A program made the position numbers and the translations under genes. Positions 51,974 through 59,435 of a stretch of DNA of 64,000 nt are shown piece by piece. Source of the DNA: a bacterium (lineage in GTDB: Bacteria; Pseudomonadota; Alphaproteobacteria; Micavibrionales; UBA2020). The stretch's first letter is position 1; every line of letters begins with the position of its first letter. Below the pieces are notes generated by a model. It did no database searches. It was given only the letters and a program-made list of their open reading frames with translations, and was not told where the DNA came from. Location of the stretch: assembly GCA_029945425.1 (NCBI GenBank), contig JAQSDV010000004.1, forward strand, positions 978,991-1,042,990, given 5' to 3'.

Positions 51974-52276
51974 ATGGCTCAGGCCGATAAATCCGTCGTG
52001 ACCGAGTACGAAGTCTTCAAGAACGGGCGCAACGCGCTCGCTTTCTTTTTCTACAAACATGCTTCGCTCGACGGCAATCCGGAGGAAGGGCCCTTCTGGT
52101 TCACCATCCAGGAAAACCGCATCGTCGCCGGCACCGAAGCGCATTACGCCATCTTCGAAGACGTCAGCCAGGGCATCATCGACACCGCCCGCCAGCGCGG
52201 CGTGCTGATGATGGTCGAATTCGAAAACCAGCAACCCGTGCGCTGCACGCCTTGCTATCTCTCCGACAACTTCTAG
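51974..52276 (+). CDS. Small cytoplasmic protein, unknown
   Basis: A 100-residue alpha/beta protein beginning MAQADKSVVTEYEVF, with GGGGCG upstream of the ATG. It has many aromatic residues (ALAFFFYKHA, FWFTIQEN) and two C-terminal cysteines (RCTPCYL) that could bind metal or form a disulfide. It is 38 bases after the preceding small gene and likely cotranscribed. Function is unknown. Confidence 0.68.
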   Translation: MAQADKSVVTEYEVFKNGRNALAFFFYKHASLDGNPEEGPFWFTIQENRIVAGTEAHYAIFEDVSQGIIDTARQRGVLMMVEFENQQPVRCTPCYLSDNF

Positions 52277-52361
52277 ATTATCCCGCGCCGCTGCTGTTCC
52301 AACGGAACTTTCAGCCGCGCTGGAACTTTGCCCATCATCGACATCAAGCGGAGCCCTTCCG

Positions 52362-52874
52362 ATGAAAAAATACCTCGCCCTGACTGCTGTCATTCTTGCG
52401 CTGTCGGTGCCTGCGATGGCGGAAACGCCGAAGACGGCGGAAGTGAAGCTGGAGGATGTGAAGGGCGGCGATGCGGGCGTCGCGACATTCACGCAAGGCA
52501 CGAAGGGTTTGCTGGTGAAGGTCGAGGCGAAGGGGCTGACGCCCGGCTGGCATGGCGTACATTTCCACGCGATGGGGCATTGCACGCATGATGACGGTTT
52601 CAAAAAAGCCGGCAGCCATGCCGCGAAAGAGGAAGAGCAGCACGGATTTCTAAACGCCGAAGGCCCGCATATCGGCGACCTGCCGAATTTGCATGTGGCG
52701 GCGGATGGCACGGGTTCTGCGGAATTCTACACCAAGACGATCGATATGGACGCGCTGCATGATGCCGATGGCTCGGCGCTGATGATCCATGCGAAGCCGG
52801 ACGATTATAAAACCGACCCGTCGGGTGATTCAGGCGACCGCGTCGCCTGCGGCGTGATTTCCGGGCATAAATAA
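52362..52874 (+). CDS. sodC: Periplasmic Cu/Zn superoxide dismutase
   Basis: A 170-residue protein with signal peptide (cleavage near AMA-ET). It carries the Cu/Zn-SOD ligands: GVHFHAMG (copper His pair), GFKKAGSHAA and EGPHIGDLPN (bridging/zinc His), LHVAADG, and MIHAKPDDY (copper His). The two cysteines (GHCTHD and VACGVIS) form the usual intrasubunit disulfide, and the C terminus keeps GDRVACG with the active-site Arg. It converts superoxide to peroxide in the periplasm. It converges with the ECF sigma module. Confidence 0.95.
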   Translation: MKKYLALTAVILALSVPAMAETPKTAEVKLEDVKGGDAGVATFTQGTKGLLVKVEAKGLTPGWHGVHFHAMGHCTHDDGFKKAGSHAAKEEEQHGFLNAEGPHIGDLPNLHVAADGTGSAEFYTKTIDMDALHDADGSALMIHAKPDDYKTDPSGDSGDRVACGVISGHK

Positions 52875-52894
52875 TCCACCACAATATTGCTGTG

Positions 52895-53488
52895 CTATTC
52901 CCGCGGCGGGGGCGGCGGTGTTCCCATGTCGAAATCGCCGGGGATCTGGCCGTCCTGCGGGGGCGGGCCGCGATCATGGTCAGGCGGGGGCCCGCGATCC
53001 ATATCGGGGGGCGGGCCGCGCAATTCAGGGGGAGGGCCGCGCCTATCATCCGGCGGGGGTGGCGCTTTTTCCATCAGGCGTTTGGCGAAGGCGATACGCT
53101 TCTCATCCGGCATATCGGCGATTTTCTTGGCGGCCTTGCCCTGCACCGATTTTTTGACCCCGTCCATCTCGGCGTCGATGGCGGCCAGATGCTGCGCCGC
53201 CTGTTCTTCGGTGACCTTGCCCTTCATCAAATCCTGCGCGAATTCCTGCCGCAGCGTTTGCACCTTTTCGAAATGCGCCTGCACTTCCTTGAAATTGTCT
53301 TTCATATCTTCGCCGAACAATTCCTGCGGGCCGAACATCGGCGGCGGGGGCGGGCCGTTGCGCAGGGCGGTTTGCATGCCTGCAGGGGAAGGCATGCTGT
53401 CACCCTGCGGCAGCACCGACATGCGCCCCAGCACAAAGGCGGCAAGGAACACGTTGAGCGCGACGGAGGCAAGCAGAACTTTGTTCAT
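52895..53488 (-). CDS. Periplasmic heavy-metal-sensor-like (CpxP/CnrX type) protein with Pro-rich tail
   Basis: A 197-residue protein with an N-terminal signal anchor (KVLLASVALNVFLAAFVLG). Its helical hairpin domain (~65-150; FEKVQTLRQEFAQDLMKG, AAQHLAAIDAEMD) resembles Metal_resist/CnrX-CpxP proteins. The C-terminal ~50 residues repeat RGPPP units. It is the last gene of the minus-strand sigma–anti-sigma–sensor unit, so it probably senses envelope or metal stress for the ECF factor. The ATG at 53488 is used; a GTG at 53500 directly after the previous stop is possible. Confidence 0.75.
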   Translation of the reverse strand: MNKVLLASVALNVFLAAFVLGRMSVLPQGDSMPSPAGMQTALRNGPPPPPMFGPQELFGEDMKDNFKEVQAHFEKVQTLRQEFAQDLMKGKVTEEQAAQHLAAIDAEMDGVKKSVQGKAAKKIADMPDEKRIAFAKRLMEKAPPPPDDRRGPPPELRGPPPDMDRGPPPDHDRGPPPQDGQIPGDFDMGTPPPPPRE

Positions 53489-53502
53489 TTTGAAGGTCAC
53501 TC

Positions 53503-53769
53503 CTACATCTGCATCTCGGCCACGCTGTCGGGGCCAAGGATGACGTTATCCATGAAATTACTTTGTGTGGATGTCTCTGTTGCGGCGGGCGTTGCGTTGC
53601 CCAGCCAGAAACCGATCACGGCGACGGCGGCGAACATCACTGCCTGCGTGAAAACATGGCGGCGCGATGCGTGCGGCTGCGCGGCGGCGGTCGTCACGAT
53701 GCGCTCCAGAAGATCGCGGTCGGCATCGCGCACGGTGTAAGCACTTAAAACTTCATCAAGCTTGTCCAT
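53503..53769 (-). CDS. Small membrane anti-sigma-like protein
   Basis: An 88-residue protein with a cytoplasmic N-terminal region (about 45 residues: DEVLSAYTVRDADRDLLERIV), one transmembrane helix (AVMFAAVAVIGFWLG), and a short periplasmic tail. It overlaps the end of the ECF sigma gene by 14 bases, the classic position of an anti-sigma factor. It is small for this role and has no zinc-binding anti-sigma motif, so the role is inferred from context. Confidence 0.75.
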   Translation of the reverse strand: MDKLDEVLSAYTVRDADRDLLERIVTTAAAQPHASRRHVFTQAVMFAAVAVIGFWLGNATPAATETSTQSNFMDNVILGPDSVAEMQM

Positions 53770-54370
53770 CTTTGCTCTCCCTCTCGATCAACTCTTCCTT
53801 CAGGCTCTGGCGCGCGCGGTACAGCAATTGCTGGAACGCGTTCAGCGTCATGCCGGTTGCGGCTGCTGCCTGTTCGTTGCTGAGTTCCTCGTAATAACTA
53901 AGCACGACAGCGGCGCGCTGGCGCGGCGGCAATCTTCCCAGTGCCGCCTGCACCTGCCGTGACCGTTGCTGCTGCTGCAGCGAAATTTCCGGACCCGGAC
54001 CTGTATCGGGTGTCGTGTCGTTGTCGCCCAGCGGCAGCAGCAGCCGTTTACGCTTGTGGTCGATGCAGGCATTGGTCATCACGCAGTAAAGCCAGGTGGT
54101 GAATTTCGCCTCGGGCCTCCACTTGCCGGCATCGTTCCAGATGCGCAGGCAAACCTCCTGCGCCACATCCTCGGCATCGGCGCGGCTGCCCAGCATACGC
54201 TCCCCGAACCGCACGCAGAAATTCAGGTGCCGCGCTACCAGCATGCGGTAGGCGCCTGCGTCCTGCTGCGCGATGCGCTGCATCAGCGCGTGGTCGGTAT
54301 CGGTTGCTGGTTCCAAAAGCGCCTTCCGCGAGTGATGCCGCGATATACCTTTAACGGCGCGGTCTGGCAT
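53756..54370 (-). CDS. ECF-family RNA polymerase sigma factor
   Basis: A 204-residue sigma-70-family protein. Region 2 spans about residues 30-100 (ARHLNFCVRFGERMLGSRAD, AEDVAQEVCLRIW, KFTTWLYCVMTNACIDHKRK). Region 4 spans about 140-195 (ALGRLPPRQRAAVVLSYYEE, SNEQAAAATGMTLNAFQQ, LLYRARQSLK). No regions 1.1 or 3 are present, as in ECF factors. It overlaps the anti-sigma-like gene, and the third gene encodes a periplasmic sensor, giving a complete envelope-stress module. Confidence 0.93.
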   Translation of the reverse strand: MPDRAVKGISRHHSRKALLEPATDTDHALMQRIAQQDAGAYRMLVARHLNFCVRFGERMLGSRADAEDVAQEVCLRIWNDAGKWRPEAKFTTWLYCVMTNACIDHKRKRLLLPLGDNDTTPDTGPGPEISLQQQQRSRQVQAALGRLPPRQRAAVVLSYYEELSNEQAAAATGMTLNAFQQLLYRARQSLKEELIERESKDGQA

Positions 54371-54387
54371 AAACTTACGCCGGAATT

Positions 54388-54427
54388 AAAAAAGAAAGAA
54401 GCCCGCCGGGGTCCGCGGCGGGCTTCT
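54388..54427 (-). terminator. Intrinsic terminator of the Pro/Gly-rich exported-protein gene
   Basis: AGAAGCCCGCC (54397-54407) pairs with GGCGGGCTTCT (54417-54427). On the minus strand the stem is followed by TTCTTTTTT. It lies 17-56 bases past the stop at 54444. Confidence 0.88.
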
Positions 54428-54443
54428 CGTCCTGAAATGTCTG

Positions 54444-54866
54444 TTATCTGGTCGTTTCGCCTCCTTTTTGCGGAGGTTGACCGCCGCCGTTACCGCCGCC
54501 ATTCGGAGGAGGACCGCCGTTGCCATCACGCGGCGGCGGGCAATTTTGGTCATGGGGCGGGTGCTCGCCCTGTTTGCCATCCGGGGGCGGGCCGGGAGGA
54601 GGACCCGGTGGGGGACCACCGTTACCGCCATCGGGAGGTGGCGGCGGGGGCGGGCATTTGCCGTCATGCGGCGGGCGGCCGTTCTGCTGCTCGCCGGATG
54701 CTTCCTTGCCGCCCTGCTGTTGCTGCGGGGGCGTGCCGCGATGTCCGCCTTGCTGCTGGCCGGATGCGCCCTGCTGTTGCGTGCCGGCGCTTTCGGCCAT
54801 CGCGTCCAGCTGCGCTGCCAGTGACAGCGCAAAAACGACGGCGGTCGTCGCGAGTAATTTTTTCAT
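54444..54866 (-). CDS. Exported Pro/Gly/Gln-rich protein
   Basis: A 140-residue protein with a clear signal peptide (MKKLLATTAVVFALSLAA, cleavage near AMA-ES). The mature part is entirely low-complexity: Gln/Gly runs, then PPPGPPPGPPPDG-type repeats, with two cysteines in similar contexts (HDGKCPPP and HDQNCPPP). AAGGGG is eight bases before the ATG at 54866. It lies upstream of the ECF sigma gene on the same strand but is separated by a terminator. It may be an envelope or extracellular structural protein. Function is unknown. Confidence 0.75.
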   Translation of the reverse strand: MKKLLATTAVVFALSLAAQLDAMAESAGTQQQGASGQQQGGHRGTPPQQQQGGKEASGEQQNGRPPHDGKCPPPPPPPDGGNGGPPPGPPPGPPPDGKQGEHPPHDQNCPPPRDGNGGPPPNGGGNGGGQPPQKGGETTR

Positions 54867-54960
54867 GGTGATTTCCCCTTTATGTGAGCCGATACCCATG
54901 AAACGAAAAGGGCGGCCGTAAACTTACGCCGCCCTTTCGAAGAATTTATGAAAGAAAGTT

Positions 54961-55917
54961 TTATGCGCGTTTATGCAACCACCAGCTGTCGCTGTTCAGC
55001 GAGAAGATGGGTTTGTAGCGGTTGACGTTTTCAGCGTTGCGGGTCGCCTTGTCCTGGTTGTCGAGGACGTAGGTGTTGCCGCCGTCATACACGATCAGGA
55101 TCGCATGCGGGACGTTCTTGATCTTATCCTGCACGATCGCAACGCGCATCTGGTCGGCGGAGAAGCCGAGCGCGCGCAAGGATGCATATTTCGCGATCGC
55201 GAAATCTTCGCAATCGCCGCCCTTGGTCAGGAATTCAATCGGGGTCGCCCACTGGTCGGACTTGCCGTAGTTGCGGCTGTCCTCGACGTAGCGGACATTG
55301 TTCATGTAACGGTTCACTTCCTCGATCTGCTGCGCGCGGCCCATGCCTTTCAGGCCTTCCAGCTGCGCTTTCCATGTGCGGACGGTCGCGGAATTGCCTT
55401 GCGTCTTCATTTGCTGGTCAAAGCGCGACATGACCGACGTCCATTTCGGGAACATCGCAACGCCGTTGGTCTTGACTTCGGCGGTGCCGAACAGGCCGGG
55501 GGCGCTTGCTTTCGGAATTGCGGGGCGGACGGCGGCGGTGGTGAAGGCGGCTGCCATGCGTACGTTTTGTCCTGCGCCCTGGTCTGCGCTCGCGGCAGAA
55601 GGCGTCACGACCTGCATCATCAACGCCATGCCGGCGGTCGATGCCTTGATGCACCACTGTTCAGCCAGCTTGCGATACAGCTGCACGGCCGAGAGAGAAC
55701 CCTGGTCAACCAGCGCCTTGCCGAGGCGGATGCCGGTTTCTTTCTGGTGGGCCAGCGCCTTGTCCAGCTGGCATTTCGTGATCAGGCCGCTATTTACAAG
55801 GAGGTCACCGAGTTTGTAGCTGCGGACGGTGCAACCGACCGAGCGGATGAAATTCCCGTGGAGATCAGGGGTTTTGGAAGCGGTTGATTCTGTGCTTTTG
55901 TCTTTTTGTAACTGCAT
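54961..55917 (-). CDS. MshEN domain fused to a BTLCP (LapG-like) cysteine protease
   Basis: A 318-residue protein from the ATG at 55917, with AAGGG ten bases upstream. Residues ~34-89 match the MshEN (T2SS E N-terminal) fold with two tandem units: YKLGDLLVNSGLITKCQLDKAL and IRLGKALVDQGSLSAVQLY. MshEN domains can bind cyclic di-GMP. A hydrophobic stretch at ~93-111 (GMALMMQVVTPSAASA) looks like a membrane anchor or signal sequence. Residues ~140-318 are a bacterial transglutaminase-like cysteine protease: LFGTAEV, catalytic Cys236 in GGDCEDF, His271 in VPHAILIV and Asp286 in VLDNQ. LapG, of this family, cleaves periplasmic adhesins under c-di-GMP control. The fusion suggests both functions in one chain (inference). 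Confidence 0.85.
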   Translation of the reverse strand: MQLQKDKSTESTASKTPDLHGNFIRSVGCTVRSYKLGDLLVNSGLITKCQLDKALAHQKETGIRLGKALVDQGSLSAVQLYRKLAEQWCIKASTAGMALMMQVVTPSAASADQGAGQNVRMAAAFTTAAVRPAIPKASAPGLFGTAEVKTNGVAMFPKWTSVMSRFDQQMKTQGNSATVRTWKAQLEGLKGMGRAQQIEEVNRYMNNVRYVEDSRNYGKSDQWATPIEFLTKGGDCEDFAIAKYASLRALGFSADQMRVAIVQDKIKNVPHAILIVYDGGNTYVLDNQDKATRNAENVNRYKPIFSLNSDSWWLHKRA

Positions 55918-56093
55918 ACGATCACTGCCCTTTTTCGTATTTTGTGACGAGCTTGTAACAGTTCCATAATACGCAGGTGACATTAACAAATCGCTAAAAT
56001 GGCCAGATCGTTTGGAACCTTTTTCAACTTGAGGCGAATACCTTATTATGATAAAAATCTTGTAATATTATTATCATCCGTATTGGCGGTCAT

Positions 56094-57569
56094 ATGCTTG
56101 AAAATTCAGCCCTTTTTAAAGACCTGACGAAATTGGCCGATGCGCGCGTGTTGTGCCTTGGCGATGTGATGCTCGACCGTTTCATTTACGGCGGCATCGA
56201 ACGCATCTCTCCCGAAGCGCCGATTCCCGTGCTGCTGGTCGAGCGGGAGAAGCACATGCTGGGCGGCGCGGGCAACGTGGTCGCCAATATCGCGGCGCTG
56301 GGCGCAAAGGCCGTGCTGATCGCCGTGGTGGGCAATGATACCGCCGGCACCGATATCGCCAAGCATCTGGGCGACCTCGGCGTGGATGCGCAGCTGGAAA
56401 TGGCCTCCGACCGTTTCACGACCGTCAAAAGCCGTTTTGTGTCGGCCGGCCAGCAGATGCTGCGCGTCGACCGCGAAAAGACCGCCGGCATTCCGGTCGA
56501 GGTTGAAGACCGCGTAATCGCGCGCGCCGAAAAAATTATCCCGACCGTGGGCGCAGTCATTTTGTCCGACTACAAAAAAGGCCTGCTGACCGAACGCGTG
56601 GTCGCCAGCGTGATCGATATCGCGCGCCGCCATAACGTGCCGGTCGTTGTCGACCCCAAGGGCGCCGATTTTACGCGCTACAAGGGCGCATCCGTCATCA
56701 CCCCGAACCGCAAGGAACTGGAAACAGCAACCGCGATGAAGGCAGGCACGGATGAAGAAGTGCGCGCGGCGGCGATGAAGATCATTACAGGCTGCGGCGT
56801 GCCCGCTGTGCTGGCAACGCGTTCGCGCGACGGCATGTCGCTGGTGACGGGCGATGAAAACCCGCTGCACATCCCCGCCAACATGCGTGAAGTCTTTGAC
56901 GTGTCGGGCGCGGGCGATACCGTGATTGCGACATTTGCCTCCGCCATGGCGGCGAAAATCCCGATGCGTAACGCGGCGTTGCTGGCGAACATTGCGGCCG
57001 GCATCGTCGTCGGCAAGCCCGGCACCGCAACCGCGCGCCCTGAAGAAATCGAAACCGCCATTTCCGGCGGCTATGCGATGGAAAAACAGGCCTATCAGCG
57101 CAAGACGAAATTCGCTACCCGCGACGGCGCAGCCGAACAGGCGGACCGCTGGCGCACACGCGGATTTAAAGTCGGCTTCACCAATGGCTGTTTCGACCTG
57201 CTGCATCCCGGCCATGTGGCGACGCTGCGCCAGGCGAAGGCGGCTTGCGATTACCTTGTCGTCGCGATTAACAGCGACGCATCTGTGAAGCGTTTGAAGG
57301 GCCCCACGCGCCCCGTTCAGGACGAACAGGCGCGCGCGGCGATTTTGTCTGCGCTGGAAATGGTCGATATCGTCGTTGTGTACGACGAAGACACCCCCAT
57401 CGAAACGCTGAAGGCCGTGAAGCCCGACGTGCTGGTCAAGGGCGGCCAGTACAAGCTGGAGGAAGTGGTCGGTTACGACCTCATCCAGACATGGGGCGGC
57501 AAGGTCGTGCGCGCCGACATGGAAGACGGTTTTTCGACCACCAATACCATCGCGAAAATGGCTGGCTAA
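56094..57569 (+). CDS. hldE: Bifunctional heptose kinase/adenylyltransferase
   Basis: A 491-residue enzyme of ADP-heptose synthesis for the LPS inner core. The N-terminal ribokinase-like domain (1-~320) phosphorylates heptose-7-phosphate: GDVMLDRFIYGGIERISPEAP, LGGAGNVVANIAALG, and the DVSGAGDTVIATFA catalytic loop. The C-terminal nucleotidyltransferase domain (~350-491) adds AMP: VGFTNGCFDLLHPGHVATLRQAK with the HxGH motif, and DVLVKGGQY. The full-length fusion is intact. Together with kdsB it shows a heptose/KDO-containing LPS core. Confidence 0.96.
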   Translation: MLENSALFKDLTKLADARVLCLGDVMLDRFIYGGIERISPEAPIPVLLVEREKHMLGGAGNVVANIAALGAKAVLIAVVGNDTAGTDIAKHLGDLGVDAQLEMASDRFTTVKSRFVSAGQQMLRVDREKTAGIPVEVEDRVIARAEKIIPTVGAVILSDYKKGLLTERVVASVIDIARRHNVPVVVDPKGADFTRYKGASVITPNRKELETATAMKAGTDEEVRAAAMKIITGCGVPAVLATRSRDGMSLVTGDENPLHIPANMREVFDVSGAGDTVIATFASAMAAKIPMRNAALLANIAAGIVVGKPGTATARPEEIETAISGGYAMEKQAYQRKTKFATRDGAAEQADRWRTRGFKVGFTNGCFDLLHPGHVATLRQAKAACDYLVVAINSDASVKRLKGPTRPVQDEQARAAILSALEMVDIVVVYDEDTPIETLKAVKPDVLVKGGQYKLEEVVGYDLIQTWGGKVVRADMEDGFSTTNTIAKMAG

Positions 57570-57627
57570 GACGCCGCGAGCACGCTAGGATTTCAGCTGT
57601 TCAACAATTAAAGACAGCGATTCCGCC

Positions 57628-58494
57628 GTGGCAAAAAATGTGTTCAGCATTGACCTGCCCCTAATATCCGCATCCTGCGTGGTCGCGGACAGCCCGCATA
57701 GCGGCAAAGATTATCCGGTTGATTTCGATTATGCCTGCGACCTTCATTCCCTGCGGCAGGCGGAGGACATGGCGGTCGACAATCTTTACAATTTCCTGCC
57801 CGCAACCGGCGTGCCGCTGTTGCAGGCGCAATTCCCGCGCAGCTATATCGATGCCAACCGTGCCGAGTTTTTCGACGGCCGCCTGTCGGGCGAATATCAC
57901 GCCGGCGACAGCAGCCTTGTGCGCGGCGTGATATCGCCCCGTCACACCGAAAAAATCTATGACCGGAAACTGAATTTGAGCGAAGTGTTCAACCGCGTCG
58001 CCGATTACCACCGCCCCTATCACGACAAACTGGCCGCGATGATCGACGATGTCCATGCGCGTCATGGCAAGGCGGTGCATCTGAATTTACATTCGATGCC
58101 GTCCACCATCAACCGCGGCACCGGCGTGAATCCGTTTGATATTGCAATCGGAACGCGCGATGGCGACACTTGCGCGCCACATATCGCGGAAAAGCTGCAG
58201 GCGCTGTTCGCGGCCAAGGGATACAATGCCGTAATAGATACCCAAGGCTATCGCGGCGCGGAAATCGTGCGCCGCCACGGCGATCCATTCAATGACCGCC
58301 ACAGCCTACAGGTCGAGGTCAACCGCGCGCTGTATATGGATGAAAAAACGCTGCAACTGAAACCGGAATTTGCGCAGTTGCAGAATGACCTGCGCGAGAT
58401 CATGGGCGATTTTATCGGCTGGTGCGACAGCCCCGCCGTCGCCAGCAAGCCGCAGCCGTCAACGGGCGCAGCGCCGCACCGTCCTGCCGCTTAA
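57628..58494 (+). CDS. N-formylglutamate amidohydrolase family protein
   Basis: A 288-residue protein from a GTG at 57628. Family motifs are DSPHSGKDYPVDF near the start, PRSYIDANRAEFFD, GVISPRHTEKIYDR, HRPYHDKLA, and VHLNLHSMPS with probable zinc histidines, then EVNRALYMDE. Relatives release formate from N-formylglutamate in histidine degradation or act on related N-acyl amino acids. No hut genes are nearby, so the substrate is uncertain. It lies 58 bases after hldE and converges with the TPR gene. Confidence 0.88.
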   Translation: MAKNVFSIDLPLISASCVVADSPHSGKDYPVDFDYACDLHSLRQAEDMAVDNLYNFLPATGVPLLQAQFPRSYIDANRAEFFDGRLSGEYHAGDSSLVRGVISPRHTEKIYDRKLNLSEVFNRVADYHRPYHDKLAAMIDDVHARHGKAVHLNLHSMPSTINRGTGVNPFDIAIGTRDGDTCAPHIAEKLQALFAAKGYNAVIDTQGYRGAEIVRRHGDPFNDRHSLQVEVNRALYMDEKTLQLKPEFAQLQNDLREIMGDFIGWCDSPAVASKPQPSTGAAPHRPAA

Positions 58495-58497
58495 GGC

Positions 58498-59064
58498 CTA
58501 TTCCTTGGAATCTTCTTCGTCATCTTCCGCAGGTGCTTCCTGCACGCGCTGGCCGCGTTTGTAGCGGTTGACGGCTGCCTCCAGCTCGTCCAGCTCCTCG
58601 CAGTTTGAATCGCCGCAGGTCAGGCGGATGACTTGCATCTGCTCGACCGCGCGGGCAAGGTTGCCGACATCAAGATAGCTTTGTGCGATATAGCGGTTCG
58701 CGCCCAGATGTTTCGGGTTGATGCTGATCGCCTTGGCGTAATTTTCGCGTGCTTTTTTCCGGTCGCCGAGGCGGTAATAGGCATAGCCGCGATAGGTATA
58801 GGCATCGGCAGACAGCGGGTGGCGCGACAACACCGCGTTCAGTACGCTTAAGGCTTGCGAATATTTGCCGGTCGATAGGTAATATTCCGCGGTGATCAGG
58901 CCGGAATCCTCGCGGAACGGCACCTGGTTTTTCTTCGCCTTCATCTCCGGCTTGCCATAGGTGTCGGGCGCGTAGGGGTTCGCGTAAGGATCGGCGGCAA
59001 GCGCATGGGATGAAAACGCGAAAAGCCCCAGCATCAGGGCAACAGCGGAAAGGGTCAGGCGCAT
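58498..59064 (-). CDS. Exported TPR protein
   Basis: A 188-residue protein with signal peptide (cleavage near ALA-AD). It has three tetratricopeptide repeats at about residues 57-160 (AEYYLSTGKYSQALSVL, AYTYRGYAYYRLGDRKKARE, ANRYIAQSYLDVGNLARAVE). A pair of cysteines (TCGDSNCEE) and a very acidic tail follow. It starts four bases after the acylphosphatase stop, so it is coupled to it. It is probably a periplasmic scaffold. The longer frame to 59205 would cover the acylphosphatase gene and is rejected. Confidence 0.83.
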   Translation of the reverse strand: MRLTLSAVALMLGLFAFSSHALAADPYANPYAPDTYGKPEMKAKKNQVPFREDSGLITAEYYLSTGKYSQALSVLNAVLSRHPLSADAYTYRGYAYYRLGDRKKARENYAKAISINPKHLGANRYIAQSYLDVGNLARAVEQMQVIRLTCGDSNCEELDELEAAVNRYKRGQRVQEAPAEDDEEDSKE

Positions 59065-59068
59065 GGGT

Positions 59069-59368
59069 TTATACCGGTACAGTTTGCTCGATGCGGAAAT
59101 CTTGGATGCCGTCGTACTGTGCTGGTTCGCTGTGGAGTTTGTCAACCCTTGCAAGGTCGGGGCCGTGGCGGCAGGCGCGAACCATGTCGTCGACCTGTCG
59201 GGCATCCCCGTGGAGAAGCGCCTCGACGCTGCCGTCGGAGCGGCTGCGCACCCATCCGGAAATACCGCGGTCGAGTGCCTGGCTTTGCAGCCACCGGCGA
59301 TAACTCACGCCTTGCACAAAGCCGTGGACGAAGACGCGGATCGTTTCTGTTGGTACGGGCGTGTTCAT
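59069..59368 (-). CDS. Acylphosphatase with catalytic Asn replaced
   Basis: A 99-residue acylphosphatase-fold protein (MNTPVPTETIRVFVHG…). The phosphate-binding loop HGFVQGVSYRR keeps the catalytic Arg (Arg24). The second signature reads GWVRSRSDGSVEAL, where the family normally has Asn (GxVxNxxDGxVE); Ser42 takes the place of the catalytic Asn. Activity on acylphosphates may be low, or altered. The ATG at 59368 is used; a longer start at 59413 lacks conservation. It is coupled to the downstream TPR gene. Confidence 0.85.
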   Translation of the reverse strand: MNTPVPTETIRVFVHGFVQGVSYRRWLQSQALDRGISGWVRSRSDGSVEALLHGDARQVDDMVRACRHGPDLARVDKLHSEPAQYDGIQDFRIEQTVPV

Positions 59369-59435
59369 GGCCGACAAACCTTTTCCAGAAGTTTTAGTTC
59401 CATTTTTGCTCAAAGCGGGCAGGGCCAGTCTTAAA

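Noticed and set aside
52283..52335. GGAAC elements upstream of sodC considered as an ECF sigma promoter
   Set aside because: No matching -10 element lies at the proper distance; the GTTCCA/TGGAAC symmetry could be chance.
55945..55980. Near match to a CtrA box (one half-site mismatched) upstream of the MshEN–protease gene
   Set aside because: The second half-site is CTAA, so only seven of eight fixed bases match; too weak to list as a feature.
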